NCBI GenBank assembly: GCA_021234155.1
Contig: JAJEKV010000416.1
Coordinates: 124,001 to 188,000 of the forward strand
Source: Isoetes taiwanensis
Lineage: Eukaryota; Streptophyta; Lycopodiopsida; Isoetales; Isoetaceae
DNA length: 64,000 nt
Direction: 5' to 3'
Positions 1 to 11,971 of the stretch are shown in pieces (positions within the stretch are counted from its first letter, which is position 1; the number at the start of each line of letters is the position of its first letter). The notes under the pieces were generated by a model. That model was not told the origin of the DNA. It was given only the letters and a program-made list of their open reading frames with translations, and made no database searches. A program made the translations under genes and the position numbers.

Positions 1-300
1 TAAATAGCAAAAGATGATATATAATGATAGCACAATGCACTGTGAAAAAAGAGCTCAACCGCTAGCTAGAAATGAAGTTCCCGGCAAATGATGCATAATG
101 ATAGCAATGCACAATGCACAATGCACAATGAGAGCACAATGTACAGGAAAAAAGATCTCAACAACCAGCGAAAAAATAAATGCCCCAAGACAACTAGAAG
201 TAGGCAGGACTAGCACCCTACACAAAATCAGAATGTGCCCAAGATAATACCTCATGCACAATAACTCAATATACGAGACATCTAGAGACATATAAGCATC
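1..300. repeat. Diverged copy of the 13-kb dispersed repeat
   Basis: This AT-rich stretch shares a chain of short words, in the same order, with the two repeat units at 13.08-13.69 kb: CTAGAAATG, an ACTAGAA segment, CAGA/TAGTGTGCCC-like words, ACCT..TG.ACAATA and CATCTAGA-GA-ATA. It is therefore probably a third, older copy. Inside it (103-131) the 7-mer AATGCAC is repeated about three times. No coding potential is visible. Confidence 0.4.
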
Positions 301-1158
301 AACGTCAAACTAAAACAAGGTGCTGCGCACGGAGGGTTGCCCTCTGTGTCTCAAGGGTGAATTGGATTAAATTATACTTTAAAGTCACGTTTTCACAATT
401 AATCAAAATTGCTATTTCAGACAATACAATACTTGATACCATGACTTTATGAAGATTGGCCTGAAGAAATTTCTGGTCTTTGTCATCACAACAACCCCAA
501 AATTTGCTCTACATGTAGTTTTTTGTTGTCTTTTTTGCAAGAAAACAACTAAAATCCATGCATATTATTATTCCAAAAATGCTAGAAATGATGCTAGAAA
601 TAATACGTGTAGTTTTAATGTAGTTTTTACAAGTTGCCATTATTTTTAATTGTTGTTTTTCTCAAAAAGTATATGTAATTTTAAAGGAGACTCTACAATG
701 GTCTTTTATTAATTTTGACGTGTTGTTTTTACACAATATGATATGTAGTTAATAGAAAGATAACACATTATTTTTTAAAAATAGATATTGTTTCAAGTGT
801 TGTTTTTGCTAAAAATGAATAAAAACCATCCATGGTCTTTGTTTCAACATGCACCACAACTTGGTCATTGCAGGAATCCAAGGACACTGACAATGAAGAG
901 CGCCTCATTTTTAAATATCTTATTTATACTTTACATGTTATTTCTTTAAAGCTAGAATACTAAAACTATGAACCGCAGGTAAAAGAGATACAGAACTAAC
1001 CTAAAGACAGGATTATCACATAGAAACAGTATATCCCATGTCGATGTTTCAGTTGATGGCACAATCTAGAAATGTTTACCAATAGGCTGTACTGCCTCAT
1101 ACATACAGTCAGAATTGTTTGCCTGCAGAAGTGCAACAGGAACTCCTATAAAAGTTGA
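301..1158. other. AT-rich flank, no clear gene
   Basis: AT-rich sequence with many runs of T and no convincing ORF. The last ~95 bases (about 1062-1158), read on the minus strand, stay open for about 30 codons in the frame that enters from the far side of the candidate Helitron. They could be the downstream part of the host gene the element interrupted. The shortness makes this weak. Confidence 0.3.
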
Positions 1159-3759
1159 CTAGTAAACGGGTGCCCGGCGTTGCCGGGCTAATGTTCTAGC
1201 ATGTGTTTTTGCTCGACCTTTAACGTCGATATGTGTAACTTTCGACAACACCACATGTTGATATTGGCAAGAATGAACATTATTTGCTTATTTTTGTTAT
1301 TGAAATTGTCTAAGGACAGTATCATCAATATATTAGCTTTGCATTTATGGATTTCAGTAGAGAAATAATGCTTTATAAGGAATGTGGGGGGCAATTAAAT
1401 TTATCTCTAAGGACAAAAATTTAGAAAGACAGATCCAAAACTTATGCTCAAGATGTCACTCTTAGAAGTAGTTAAGTACATCAACAAAAAATAGGTACAA
1501 AAATGAAAAGCACGAAATTTTCACATGGTTTATTAGCGTACTTTAGTTCATGGTGGAACTTTAAATATGCATCTTCACATGGCACATATCACCAAGGGCC
1601 TAATATTGTACTTTTTTTTATGCTCCTGTGATATCTTCACTTCTCCTACAAATAACATCTTAGTCGAAGTGAAATGCACATGCAAGTCATCGATTCGAAC
1701 TACGCACAATATCTCACATCTATCAAGCACGTGGGACAACTCATCCCAAAGGTAGCCTCGTATAATAGAATCAGAAAACAGCTGAGGATGAAACAATTTA
1801 TAGAACCTAAAATGCGCCCCATTATATATTCCAACACAGGTGAGTTCTTTTGCCACTAAAACACCAATTCTCTAGTCCACAGTGTCGTTTGTCATCTGAT
1901 AAAAGAGATAAACCATTGGAGCTTAGTCAAAGCACGGCATTACCCATTAGGTAGATATATGTACTCCACCTCCACCTACCTCTCTCAAAGCACATCTGCG
2001 TAAACAACATTTCCAGCTTTGCCCCGCATATGTAGTGGCCTGAATTTGTATGGATCTTCAATGAAAAATTGATCTATTAAAGGTTCTATGGCCACCTAAT
2101 GTAATGGGATATTTTGTGCCCCAAGGTTTTTGGACTTAACCTTTGAGTATTATTCTGTAAGTTGCCAATCCTTTGTACGTATGAAAGCCTTAAAGCCATC
2201 CCAAACATTCGTGCCTAAAATATATAAGGCAATATTGGTCTATTGTAATTTTTGATAAATACACCCTCTGAATCAATCCAGTGTTCATTAATAAAATTGC
2301 AAGTTGTTGGACCTCGAAATGAGACCCATCCTCTATAACATCAATTCGTATGCATGTAAGAAATTTGGTCAAATTCCATTATTATTATTTCTAAACCTTA
2401 GGAGTATTATGCAAGGTTCTGCTGAACATAATGTCTACCATATTCTGCTAATGTATACCACATTGTCGTGTCAATTGGACTGCATTGACATAAGCTTATT
2501 AGTTATCATAAGCTGCAAGCAATCAAATCTGTCATAAGCTGCACGCAAGAAATTCATCTGAAAAAATGGGATCAGGCCATGCAAATGGTGACATATCTTT
2601 TGGTTTATTAGATTCGGATGAGGAGGCACCTGGCATTCTATTGGAAGTGCTTGCGTGACGTTCTAATATTTCCCTACCCATGTCAAAATATTAAAGAATT
2701 ACCTTGCATAGTTGTTGCTACATGACAGATAGCAAACCTGCAGGCTATATTGCAACAAATTTACTCGTGATTTTGCAAATTCCTTCCTAGCAATATACGC
2801 AGTTACATTTACATAATGTTTAAGTTTGTTCATCAAACTCATTTACCCGAAAGTGCAGTATTAGAAATACAATGATGATCTCCACCGGAAATAAGATGCC
2901 AGTGAATAAAATAAGTAAAAGATTTGCAGAAAATGAAACATCTACAAATAGGGAGACACAGGTCTTAGAAACTTGATATCATATTGTTTATATGTTGCTT
3001 TGGATGTGCTGGTGGGAGTCTTCCAAAACTTCACGCAAAAAGCAACTAAAGCGAAAGCTTTGCCGCATATAACAGATGATGCACTGTATGTGCCCAAATC
3101 TTTGTTCAATCCAAAGCAACAGTGCTCAGTCTTCCTTCAGTTGCTTCAGTCACATTCAAATGCCAGCCCTGCAAAGCAAGCAAGCACACATCAAGCTGAA
3201 AGTATCTTGGGAGGTGATATGTTATGATGTTTGTGGGCCATATGTGAATCACTTCCGCCAATGGATCAAGATATTTTTTAATTCTTGTGCAAAACTTTGT
3301 GGTTGCACATGTAATCTGCTTCTGGCATCTAACCAAGAAGTACATAGCAGTCTTCTATCATTCATTTGTGGAGCATAGGAACTACTTTGCTTCTTGGTGC
3401 AATGCAGATAATTCATGTCTTGGTATAGGTGCCTTCCAAAATGTCCTGATCATTGTCACTGTAAAATGGTAGTTGATCTAAAATCCAGCTTATTAAACAA
3501 TCAATGCTGGACATATATTAAATGCTGAACATGCTGTTACAAAGTCGTAGAAGCAAAATCCTGAATATTTTCAAAGAAATTAGTACCAAGTAAGAGCTCT
3601 GCACCGCACAGTAAAATGGCCTATTGCAGCAAAATAACTGCTACTCAGTCATGCAATCTAACCTAACAAAGATAATGTACAAAATCTTATTTGCCACTTT
3701 GAGCTTCAATAACCCTTTGCATTATTTAATCTAAATGCAGAATCTATTGAATTTATATA

Positions 3760-3995
3760 GGTATTCATTCTGCAGCATTCTTTTCAACTCTTCTGCATCC
3801 TCCTTCCTGACAAATCTGGCATACATATTTAACAATAAGATGTAAACTAAAGCATTTTCCGAATCCATATTGAAAAGGCACCATGCTATATGTCTTTCTC
3901 GTTTCAAATCACCACGGACACTGCAGGCACTAAGTTTCTTAGGTATTCATTCTTTAGCACTCTTCTCAGCTCCTCTGCATGCTCTTCATGCTGCC
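3760..3995 (-). pseudogene. PPR protein fragment (PLS-class E motif)
   Basis: On the minus strand one frame reads HAEELRRVL, then a segment with RGDLKRE, MDSENA, YILLLNMYARF and KEDAEELKRML. Order and spacing match the E motif at the C-terminus of plant PLS-type pentatricopeptide proteins (pattern GD-x-A-MDPENA-YVLLSN-YA-WEDA-E-R). Intact family members bind organellar RNA and help its editing or processing. Only this piece is present, with no PPR array before it and no DYW domain after it. It has the same orientation as the Helitron around it, so capture of a gene fragment is likely. A related AEELRR segment precedes it, suggesting a small internal duplication. Confidence 0.55.
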
Positions 3996-5021
3996 AGATA
4001 TATCATGTTTGGTGCAGCAAGTTTTTCTGAACCACACCGATTTTGAACCATCCTGTAGATGCATGCAATCCATGTTGCAGTCACCATCACCTCACATTAC
4101 ACGTACCTCGATCTTTTGCAAATGCTCACCATTCTTTCATGTTCTTCCCCACATAAACCCATCTAGAAGCCGTTCTTCCGCCCAGCCTAAAGCAAATCAC
4201 ATCTCCAGCAAAGGATTTGTCTTAAACAGGATTAGAATACGCACAATAAACTTACAAACATCAAAGGGAATAGTAAACAAAAATCAACGGGGATCAAATG
4301 CAAAGAGTTATCAAGTAAATATGGAGAATAGAACGTTATTAGAAACGTGAACAAAGGAGTTATGGAGACTAATGTCTCAGCCAGAGAGGTCGGATTCACA
4401 ATCACCAGCAAGGTCCTAAAATCCATTGATGATGGAAAAATCGTGAAAAGATGGATCCGCAAAATGTAGGTCTAGAAGCAAAGGCGCAGAATGAAAAGCA
4501 GAACCCGTTACCTTCAGAGCATTGGAGCAAATCTTTCCTTCAAAGAAATGAAGCAACCTCCCAAGTCTACAAAGTTCCGATAAGGGCAGAGTTGCCAAGG
4601 TATCTGCCGGCAGCTGTGTAGCCAGGGAAAATAGAAGCCAGTAAAACAGAGAGGTTGTGCTAAGCTGCGGCAAATTCTAAAGCAAGAAAGGATGCGAAAA
4701 GAATCCTAGTAAGCATAAGAAAATCTTGAATATTCTGAAAAATGCAGGACATAATGAAGTCTTCAAGCTTCTGAACATTGCAAAACCAGATAAGACGCAC
4801 AAAATTTAGGATGTTAGGGTTGTATCTGCTCCAGCAATTCATTTGCAGAAAAAAATATCTAAAGAGTTGTTAACCTCGAAAGAAAAGCTCCTGCGAACAG
4901 TTTGCCCTTAGGATTTAAACTCCCAGTAATGATGAAGAGCAGAGGAGTCCCTTGCCATATCCTAAACCGTAATGGGGCCCGCTTACGTTACCGATCGTGC
5001 TGGGCTCAGGATCATCTTACC

Positions 5022-5438
5022 CTGGATTGAGGGATCCCGGAGGTGTGATCCCAGAGGATGGCATCCCGGGAGGACGTGTGATCCCGGAAGACGGGATCCC
5101 CCTTACTGCGCAGTAACTGCGCAAAAAACTGAACCCTTATAGGGAAATTCAGGGAAGTTTTTGTGTGGCTTTTTCTTGCTCGATTCTCCTCCAAATCGGG
5201 TAGCGTCTGTGCTAGGGTGGTCGGAATCAGTGGGAAGGATAGGATCAGGTATCAGCAGAGGAGGAAGGAGGGTGAGCGCCGCAGCGATGGCGCTGCCCCA
5301 ATCTTGCCAAAAAATGGCCTACGAACTGCGCAGTAGCCTTTAACTATGCAGTTAACGGCGGGATCCCGTCCTCCGGGATCACACGTCCTCCCGGGATGCC
5401 GTCCTCCGGGATCACACCTCCGGGATCCCTCAATCCAG
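5022..5438. mobile_element. Foldback/MITE-like element, 79-bp inverted arms
   Basis: Positions 5022-5100 and 5360-5438 are inverted copies of each other with 3 mismatches in 79. Each arm is built from a short sub-repeat of the type CGTCCTCCGGGATCACAC. The 259-bp centre has weaker inner inverted words around CTGCGCAGT. The 10-mer GATCGTGCTG lies at 4993-5002 and immediately right of the element at 5438-5447. It is a possible target duplication, but ~19 bases separate the left copy from the arm. No transposase is encoded. Confidence 0.7.
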
Positions 5439-6420
5439 ATCGTGCTGTAGAGAAAAACAAATCTAAACCGGAAAAAAACATTTGGCCTCCAATACTCACG
5501 CTTTTGTGCTAAAAGTGAATGCAACCAAGTGATTTGCTAGATTTACAGGAAAGGTTTATACCTCGATTTTTTTTCTTCTGATTTTTTTGCAACCTCCCTG
5601 TAACCAGGAGAATGCGCTAGCCTGCTGCAGCTTCCTTTGTTAAACTCTGGCCCTGTTAGATTGCCTTGTTAGAAGTCTTCAAGCCTCTGCAAAGGATTTA
5701 GGGTGTTAGAGTGCTACCTGCTCCGGCGATTCGCTGCATACAAACAGGACGAAATCGGATGAAGAACCCAAAACAGATGACCCATCAAGGCAAAAATGTG
5801 GATTTATCAGAGAATGCGCAGCAAATAAGGAATTTGGCTGCCGGATTTGGATGGAGTCCATAATAAAAGCACATGCAGTATCCAAAAATCAAAGATCAGA
5901 ACCGGATTAGACATGCAAATCCATCGCAGCACCTGGAGATCCAGTGCAAATCCGTCGCAAGAGTCTTGTTCAGAGCCTCCTTTGTGCAGAAAGCGGCTGA
6001 AATTTGTGAAGAACCCGACCTGAAAATGGATTTGAAGAGCTGGAAACATGATTCTTTAGGCATTATCCACGTAACGGCTGTATTTCTCACTGCCCACAGA
6101 GAATCCAGTATCATTACGGCAAACAGCGCTGCCGTTTCACAGAGAGGAGAGGAGGCTAACAAAGGGGAACGGACATGAGAGGAAAATTTGCCGAAAAAAC
6201 TGCCGGAAAGAAAAAAATAACCCAAAAATCACGCTTTTCGCCGGAAAAAGCGTGAGCGCCGGCGTTACACCAGCGTGAGCCAGAATCCCCAAAAACTTTT
6301 TAAATAAGTAGATTACACGTTCTTAAAAGCAGAAAAAGTGCTTCGTATGACTACCAAGTAGAATTTGAAATTATACTCTCCACATTTAGTCAGTGTCTTT
6401 GACAATCGTGTGCCCTTTAC

Positions 6421-6600
6421 CTTAAAGGAAAATATATTGCTTCCTTTCTTCCTGTCCTGTAGTTCCATGCGCTCATAATAGACATCCTCAACATTATATG
6501 GAAAGGTAGTTTCCAGCTTAATCCCCAAGTCTTTTGGCAAGATAAGTGTTTGCTTTGAATTTCTTGGATATATAATAAGAAAAAGCTCAGAAGGTAGTCC
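6421..6600 (-). CDS. Putative host-gene exon (60 codons)
   Basis: Minus-strand segment open for exactly 60 codons between a good acceptor (CCTTTTGGCAG) and a consensus donor (AAG/GTAAAG). The reading is protein-like, with PKDLGIKLETTFPYN, EDVYYERMEL and DRKKGSNIFSFK. The frame can also run on through the donor to about 6313. Just upstream lies a near copy of the exon end found at 9942-10012 (APKKHQR followed by the same acceptor). I do not recognise the protein. With the exons up to about 12.4 kb it probably belongs to one multi-exon host gene or its relic. Confidence 0.45.
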
Positions 6601-8593
6601 CTGCCAAAAGGACTACTTCCTCTGATGTTTCTTAGGAGCAGAAAACCACAAATCCATTTTTCAAAATCTGCAAGCGCATCCACAACCCCATGACTCGAAG
6701 GCCTCTTCGCACTAATCTCTGCAGTACCACTTCCATAAGCTCGGGAACTATGGCCGGTTAGGCGGTTCGAACAGCATCGACGGGAAACAGGGATGACCGC
6801 CAGTTTACTGGCAACAATCAGTTTGAAGCAGTTTTTAGCATATGCTGGGTATATTCTAGCATGTACTCGAAATATGCCGAAAACCCACTTGTGCGAGGGT
6901 TTGCCCCCCTAGGGCAACCCAAAAAATTGCCCAAATGGACTAATAAAACCAACGGACATAATTTACCATACAATTCCAAGACTGATTCTTTGGATTTACT
7001 GCGTTGTATAGTTTGTTTCATAATGCATGTAATCTTGTTGTGCGAGATTTCCTAGTGTGCGTAATTGGTTCTCTAAACATTCAAGTTTAGAAAAAAGATA
7101 TTTGCTTCTTTAAAAAAGGAGTGCTTGGGTGCAAAGAAGTGGCTATTTTGGGGAATTGGCTAGTCATTATTTTTGTGGAAGGTGCTATTTTAGATATGTT
7201 TTTTGGTGTTGGTGCAAAGGAGGTAGAAGACTGGAAAGGGTTTATTTGCCATCGAAGTTATTGAGTGTGCTATTTTTGGGAAATTGGCTACTCACTTCTA
7301 TGGCAAGTGCCTTTTTGAATACACTAAATTGTATCTTACCGTGTCCTCTATTTGTTCTTTTTTTTATGGTGCCTGCTAAGATTTGTGGCGGGTGCCATAT
7401 TTTGATACATTAACCATTTTACATATTGTTAGAGTAATTACAACACCTACAACTTGAAATCTGAACTTTGAAATCTGAAGACGTCATAAATCAACCATTA
7501 AAGCCCTCTTAGAAATTTAGATAATTTTAAGAGACTTTATGAAATTGCTTTATTTTCGTCTGCCAATAGAATAGATGCATGCCTGCATATATGCACGTGA
7601 AAAGCATTAAAATATGACGGCAAATTTTTGCATTGTTCTTTTCACTGTTTGGTCCTGTTAGGTTAATGAGCAGAAACAAAATCATGTCCCCAACAGTTGC
7701 TTAACTTGTTTTCCAAGCTACATCACCCACATGACCACATCTTAGTGATTGTCGTGCCTACTTGTCAACTTCATTTGATCCAAATTGAGGTCCCAACCTT
7801 GAGCCAACCTTCATTTCTTATGTTGATTTCCATTGCCCATGTTCTTGCATTGCAGGGAGAGAATGGATATAATATCTGTCAACTTATAATTTTAATAATT
7901 TCAAGCCCTCTCACCAAGATCTTCGTATATAATGCTTGAATCTGTATTGGCCACGTGAAGGTTCCCTTGTGATAACTTTAAGAAAATGATCCATACATCA
8001 TGAAAAATAAATTGGACTAGTGATTCAAGATAAAGACCTAAACTATGTATTGAACTGTGATCCAGCTATCTATCGACTCTTAATTTCTAAGAAATTAGAG
8101 ATAGAGTATCACTTAGCTTTTGCCTGTTTTAAACTCGAACCGACTTCTTGCTTAGTTTTTTAAGCCACTAAATAGTAAAGCCGCCATAACAATGAATGGA
8201 ATGAATATCATGTTTTACTGGGGAAAGGACATGGTGACTAAGGCTAATGCTTGCATACACTTATTTGGGGATAAAGATATATTGATGGAGTCGATAGTCA
8301 ACAAAAAAGATGGCCAAAAGTTTTCCAAGATAATATCTCTAGCATATTTTTATGAACATTCCTTTTTATAGAGTTACTTTCAGTTCTTCACTAAATTCCA
8401 CACCGAGGGTAGCCTCAACCACAACACAATGGATAATCCTCCTTTCATCCTTAAATATTCCTGCAATTCAATGCATTCTAATTCATATCATGGTGAAAAC
8501 ACATAAAATAATACCTCAAAATCTATTTGAGCAAGAAAGAAAATATGCCGAAAGATGTGGAAATTCTCGCAAAGAAAATTGCAGCTCAAAAAC
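6601..8593. other. Intron-like or intergenic AT-rich sequence
   Basis: No convincing coding segment. Positions ~6840-6935 belong to a small dispersed repeat that recurs at ~12410-12500, including the near-palindrome TTGCCCCCCTAGGGCAA. Positions 7129-7413 contain loosely repeated words (GGGAATTGGCTA / GGGAAATTGGCTA, AAGTGCTATTTT) suggesting an old local duplication. The rest is AT-rich and consistent with a long intron between the flanking exons. Confidence 0.35.
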
Positions 8594-8719
8594 CCCATGG
8601 ATACCACATGTTAATGCATTGTTCGTAGCTATCACCAGCTTATCATAAGCCACGTAAAACTTCATTATCTCCTTGCATCGATCCTCGTTGGATTTTTCAC
8701 TCACAGCCTCACAGAAGAC
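8594..8719 (-). CDS. Putative host-gene exon (42 codons)
   Basis: On the minus strand this 126-bp block starts after an AG acceptor (CATTAG) and ends at a GT (CATGGG/GTTTTT), and is open in phase 0 throughout. The peptide includes FCEAVSEKSNEDRCKEIMK and FYVAYDKLVIATNNALTC, hydrophilic and well mixed as in a real exon. The family is not recognised. It shares strand with the other exon-like blocks at 6.4, 9.1, 9.9 and 11.0 kb. Confidence 0.45.
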
Positions 8720-9095
8720 CTAATGCACAGCATTTACAGACGTTAGGCATATTTGAAATAACACATTTACAAATGGAAATGCATTGTGGAAGCAATGAAC
8801 AACACCTCTCATTTGATGTGGGTTTATCGATACATCTTCTCGAAAATAACGTGAACCCGCTAGGTTTTTGGATCACCTCAACAGCTCACAACCGATCACG
8901 GATTCGAGCATCCAGCCCAAAAGGTGCTCTCTTATCTACTATTATTCGAATGCAGCTCTGCGTGCCCAACACCGACTTTGGCTTGCTGGTTTAAAAATTT
9001 TGCAAGAAAATTTCCCTCCCTCTCTACAACCTGTGCATAATCTCTATTATACCACCACACAGTAAATAATCACATCGACCAAAGTTAAAAATTAC

Positions 9096-9242
9096 GGGCT
9101 AATCTTTGGCGATATATTTTCCGGTGCTCTTCAAATAGCCAAACACAATAACCTATTGCAAATCGTCTTCCATGTCGGAAAATTCCAGCCACTCGTTTAA
9201 AAGCTCCTGGTCCAATTACATCTATTTCTCCAGATAAAAGAC
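9096..9242 (-). CDS. Putative host-gene exon (49 codons)
   Basis: Minus strand: acceptor TTCTTTCTTAG, then an open frame (phase 2 entry) reading LLSGEIDVIGPGAFKRVAG, FRHGRRFAIGYCVWLFEEH and RKIYRQRLA, ending at a usable donor (CCC/GTAATT). The length, 147 bp, is a multiple of three. It lacks a start codon, as expected for an internal exon. No known motif is identified. Confidence 0.45.
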
Positions 9243-9404
9243 CTAAGAAAGAATCAGGGATCTTATAAAATACAGGAAATTATAAACTACGGAGACCTTG
9301 CCCACAAAAACATTGAGAAGCACGAAGCATAACAACAAAGAGAACGCTTAAAATATTGTGCCCAAGTATTGTCCATAAGTTTGTGCTCCTTCCATGAGCA
9401 TCAA

Positions 9405-9498
9405 TTCTTTATATAGGCAAAGTCAGCTACCACAGATTCTGGACTTCCCACCTCACAAACTGACACAACAGCAGTTCCTTCTTCAGATTTCTTAAAAC
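9405..9498 (-). CDS. Possible host-gene exon (weak)
   Basis: After the acceptor GGAACAACAG one minus-strand frame reads GFKKSEEGTAVVSVCEVG then SPESVVADFAYIKN and reaches a stop. A second frame is also open here, so the call is tentative. Its strand and position fit the neighbouring exon-like blocks. Confidence 0.25.
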
Positions 9499-9941
9499 CT
9501 GTTGTTCCAGAGCATCAAGGTATTGTTTGTGAAAATGTAAAGTAGTCATGACTTAAAGTGTCCTTCATTAAAAAACGAACAAGAACTATGGCATCTTATA
9601 AAAACTATGCAAAAGCCATTCTATGAACGAAAAAACCTTTAAATTTATGCATATCTCAACAGTTATCATAGGAGTTCCAAAACTTCTTTACAAAACAGAT
9701 GCCTCCAATCTGAAATCCATGGTAGCTCAAAGTAACAAAAATGTTAAGATCATGTCAACGAGCTGCAAGAAGGGTTTTTACATCATATTTTTCCATCTCA
9801 GACATCAAGCTAAAGTAACCATGTCATTTCGTCTAAAGCTAATCTACAGTGGCTCCGCATCCTAGAAATAATCTGCCAAGCCCTGCCAAAAGGAGAGACT
9901 GGTGAGCATCAAAGTAAGGGATCAAATACAAGATGTGCAAC

Positions 9942-10012
9942 CTCCTCTGATGTTTCTTAGGAGCAAACATAACAGACTCTATCAGTACCATTGGAAGACA
10001 GAATAAGAATAT
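9942..10012 (-). CDS. Putative short host-gene exon (71 bp)
   Basis: Minus strand between acceptor TTTTCCAGCAG and donor GAG/GTTGCA. The frame reads FLFCLPMVLIESVMFAPKKH. The exon end and downstream acceptor (CTCCTTTTGGCAG) recur at 6600-6640, showing that part of this gene was duplicated locally. The intron after it would be about 60 bp. Confidence 0.35.
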
Positions 10013-10988
10013 CTGCTGGAAAATATTCTTTTTTTTTTATCAAGATCTTTGTGTCTCCTACGGACATCCTTCCATAACTTTTCCTCACATTTACCTCCAG
10101 AACAAATTACAAGTGATCTCACGTTTATCTTTTTATCACCTTGGGCACGACATTAAGTCTTCCCATACCTCCCGTGCCATTCCCAAGCCAATCACAAAAA
10201 TAAATGGCAATATAACAGTAATTGGCCTATATGGGCTGATTGGCGTTAATGAAATAGTTGTCGTAGCAGTGAAATACCAATATGCCGCTCTGCGATATTG
10301 CTCAAAGAGCGGCCATGGTAAAAATGTGTATCAACATGTGTATTTTGTAGTTGAAGTTTTTTTGTGATGTTTAGTTCTTGAGCTTACAATCTCCTTTGCA
10401 ATAGCCTGTCCAAATTTTCATAACTTGTATTACGACCAATTTTGATAGGGACTGCATTCGAAGTGTCAATAACCCAAAGAACTCTTGAGGGAAAAAGTAG
10501 CATCGGACCATATGTGAGAAGATGGGTATAGAGATGAAGCAATAGAGCATCACACTGCCTAACGTCTTTGGATCATTTCGTTTATTTTGCTTCTTTTTAT
10601 AGCTTTTTGCACATTCTTTTCCTCCGTTGTATATCTGAATATCAAAATAGGAAAGAGTATTTATGACCAGAGCGAGGAGACATCCAGAGACCAGTTCTTT
10701 GTAACAAAGGGAAAGCTCTTGCATAAATTCATGCTTAAAACTTGCAAGCTCGGCTTTCTAGTTTAACAATAACAATTAGCAACTCATCTTACTAATTAAT
10801 TGAAATGAAGAGATCTAGAGTTGTCTAAATTACCACGAGACGCATCATATGCGAAACCCGGAATTTAGGGTAAATGATTATATCACAAGAACTAAGAGGA
10901 GATTCACTGAATTGTGGTCATTTACAAGCAAATGCATCACTTAATCACTAGAAAAAAAAAAGCAGATTAGTGCTAAGGTATGACATAC
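10013..10988. other. Intron-like sequence
   Basis: AT-rich with no convincing reading frame. The minus-strand 117-codon ORF at 10371-10724 has no recognisable motif and sits where an intron is expected, so I do not call it. Confidence 0.3.
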
Positions 10989-11120
10989 CCCTAATTTTGC
11001 AGATTGAGTGCTTTTGCCCTTAAGCTGGAACCTTGGCATTGGTCTCACGGACATCCAAACACTTGCGAACCTAAGTGTCTCATCTCCAGCGAGAAGCAAT
11101 TTGTATAACCATCGAGGGCT
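10989..11120 (-). CDS. Putative host-gene exon (44 codons)
   Basis: This is the best-formed exon candidate. The acceptor is GTTGCCCGCAG and the donor a strong consensus (AGGG/GTATGT). Exactly 132 bp are open in phase 0, reading SPRWLYKLLLAGDETLRFAS, then VWMSVRPMPRFQLKGKSTQS. The family is not recognised. Strand and spacing link it to the exons at 9.9, 9.1, 8.6 and 6.4 kb. Confidence 0.5.
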
Positions 11121-11971
11121 CTGCGGGCAACAAACATACACGTAAATCTTTTAAGCATAACTAATCAATTTCCACCATGAACAACAATATAAAAAGAAAA
11201 AAGGGAGGTTTTCTACATTGCCATATGAAGCACTCTTGAGGTATGCCCCCCGGCTCGCCATCTTTACTATAGAACCACAAAATCAAGCGATTCGGCTATA
11301 ACCATGGGAGCTCAAGATCTCACGTTCATGTTTGCTCCATTGCAAGGCCTGACACTGTGAGTTGGTATCAACACTTTCTGGATGCATGCACGTATGAGTA
11401 TTCCAAGACTTAATGCATCTCATGCGGTGCCTCCACGGATGCCGACAAGTTACTACGGAATGGACACCAAGCCAAGGCCTTTCGCTGCACGGTGATCGTC
11501 CAAAGCGATGTAGGTAAGGGCTTGGACCTCCGGACTGATGGCATTTGCATCCCAAATATGCAATGATTATCATTCCCACCACCTAGCCAAGCTTTTTGTC
11601 CGAAGGTGACCATTTCAACCCACAAACTTCTGCTGTTCATGGGCTACAAATCGCTTGTGACATGCTCCCTAATTCTCTTTGCAAGAGTATATAACATCTC
11701 ATGAATATTTTCGAACTTGACCCAAAATAACAGAGACTTTAGCACTAACCATCATTGTTAAATATCATATTATCTCTTCCACCGGTCTTTGTGGAATTGG
11801 ACCATTCCATGCAAGGCTACCTACTCTAGCAGAATGGGCTTTAAGGAATCGAAACTGCATTGACCATTAAACAAATCGGGTTAAGAAACCATGGAGAAAT
11901 AACACTACGACTAAACCAAAGCACTTGACCTGCTAAGAGAGAGAGAATCCCATAGGTGAACAACGAGTTAT
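11121..11971 (-). other. Mixed exon-like and intron-like sequence
   Basis: The block 11283-11640 has better base composition than its surroundings, and overlapping minus-strand frames, none clearly dominant (for instance [20 protein letters not shown] in one). It may contain an exon damaged by small indels. The remainder looks intronic. Confidence 0.25.

Larger units (their letters stand above)
1159..6312 (-). mobile_element. Candidate non-autonomous Helitron (minus strand)
   Basis: Read on the minus strand, the 3' end shows the Helitron signature: a GC-rich hairpin (arms GCCCGGC and GCCGGGC at 1172-1188, 3-nt loop), nine bases, then CTAG followed by a T outside the element. The proposed 5' end is TCTACTTATTTAAAAAG, starting at 6312 after an A, which fits insertion between A and T without target duplication. 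The 3' end is well supported because the same hairpin ends the Helitron at 52061. The 5' end is chosen by its TC start and resemblance to other plant Helitron starts, and is less sure. No Rep/helicase gene is seen. The body holds a PPR fragment and a foldback element. Confidence 0.5.

Noticed and set aside
4416-4673. 85-codon minus-strand ORF as a small gene
   Set aside because: Hydrophobic, no motif, no start context, and inside a Helitron body; support too weak.
10371-10724. 117-codon minus-strand ORF as a gene
   Set aside because: No recognisable motif, and it sits in a stretch expected to be intron between better exons.
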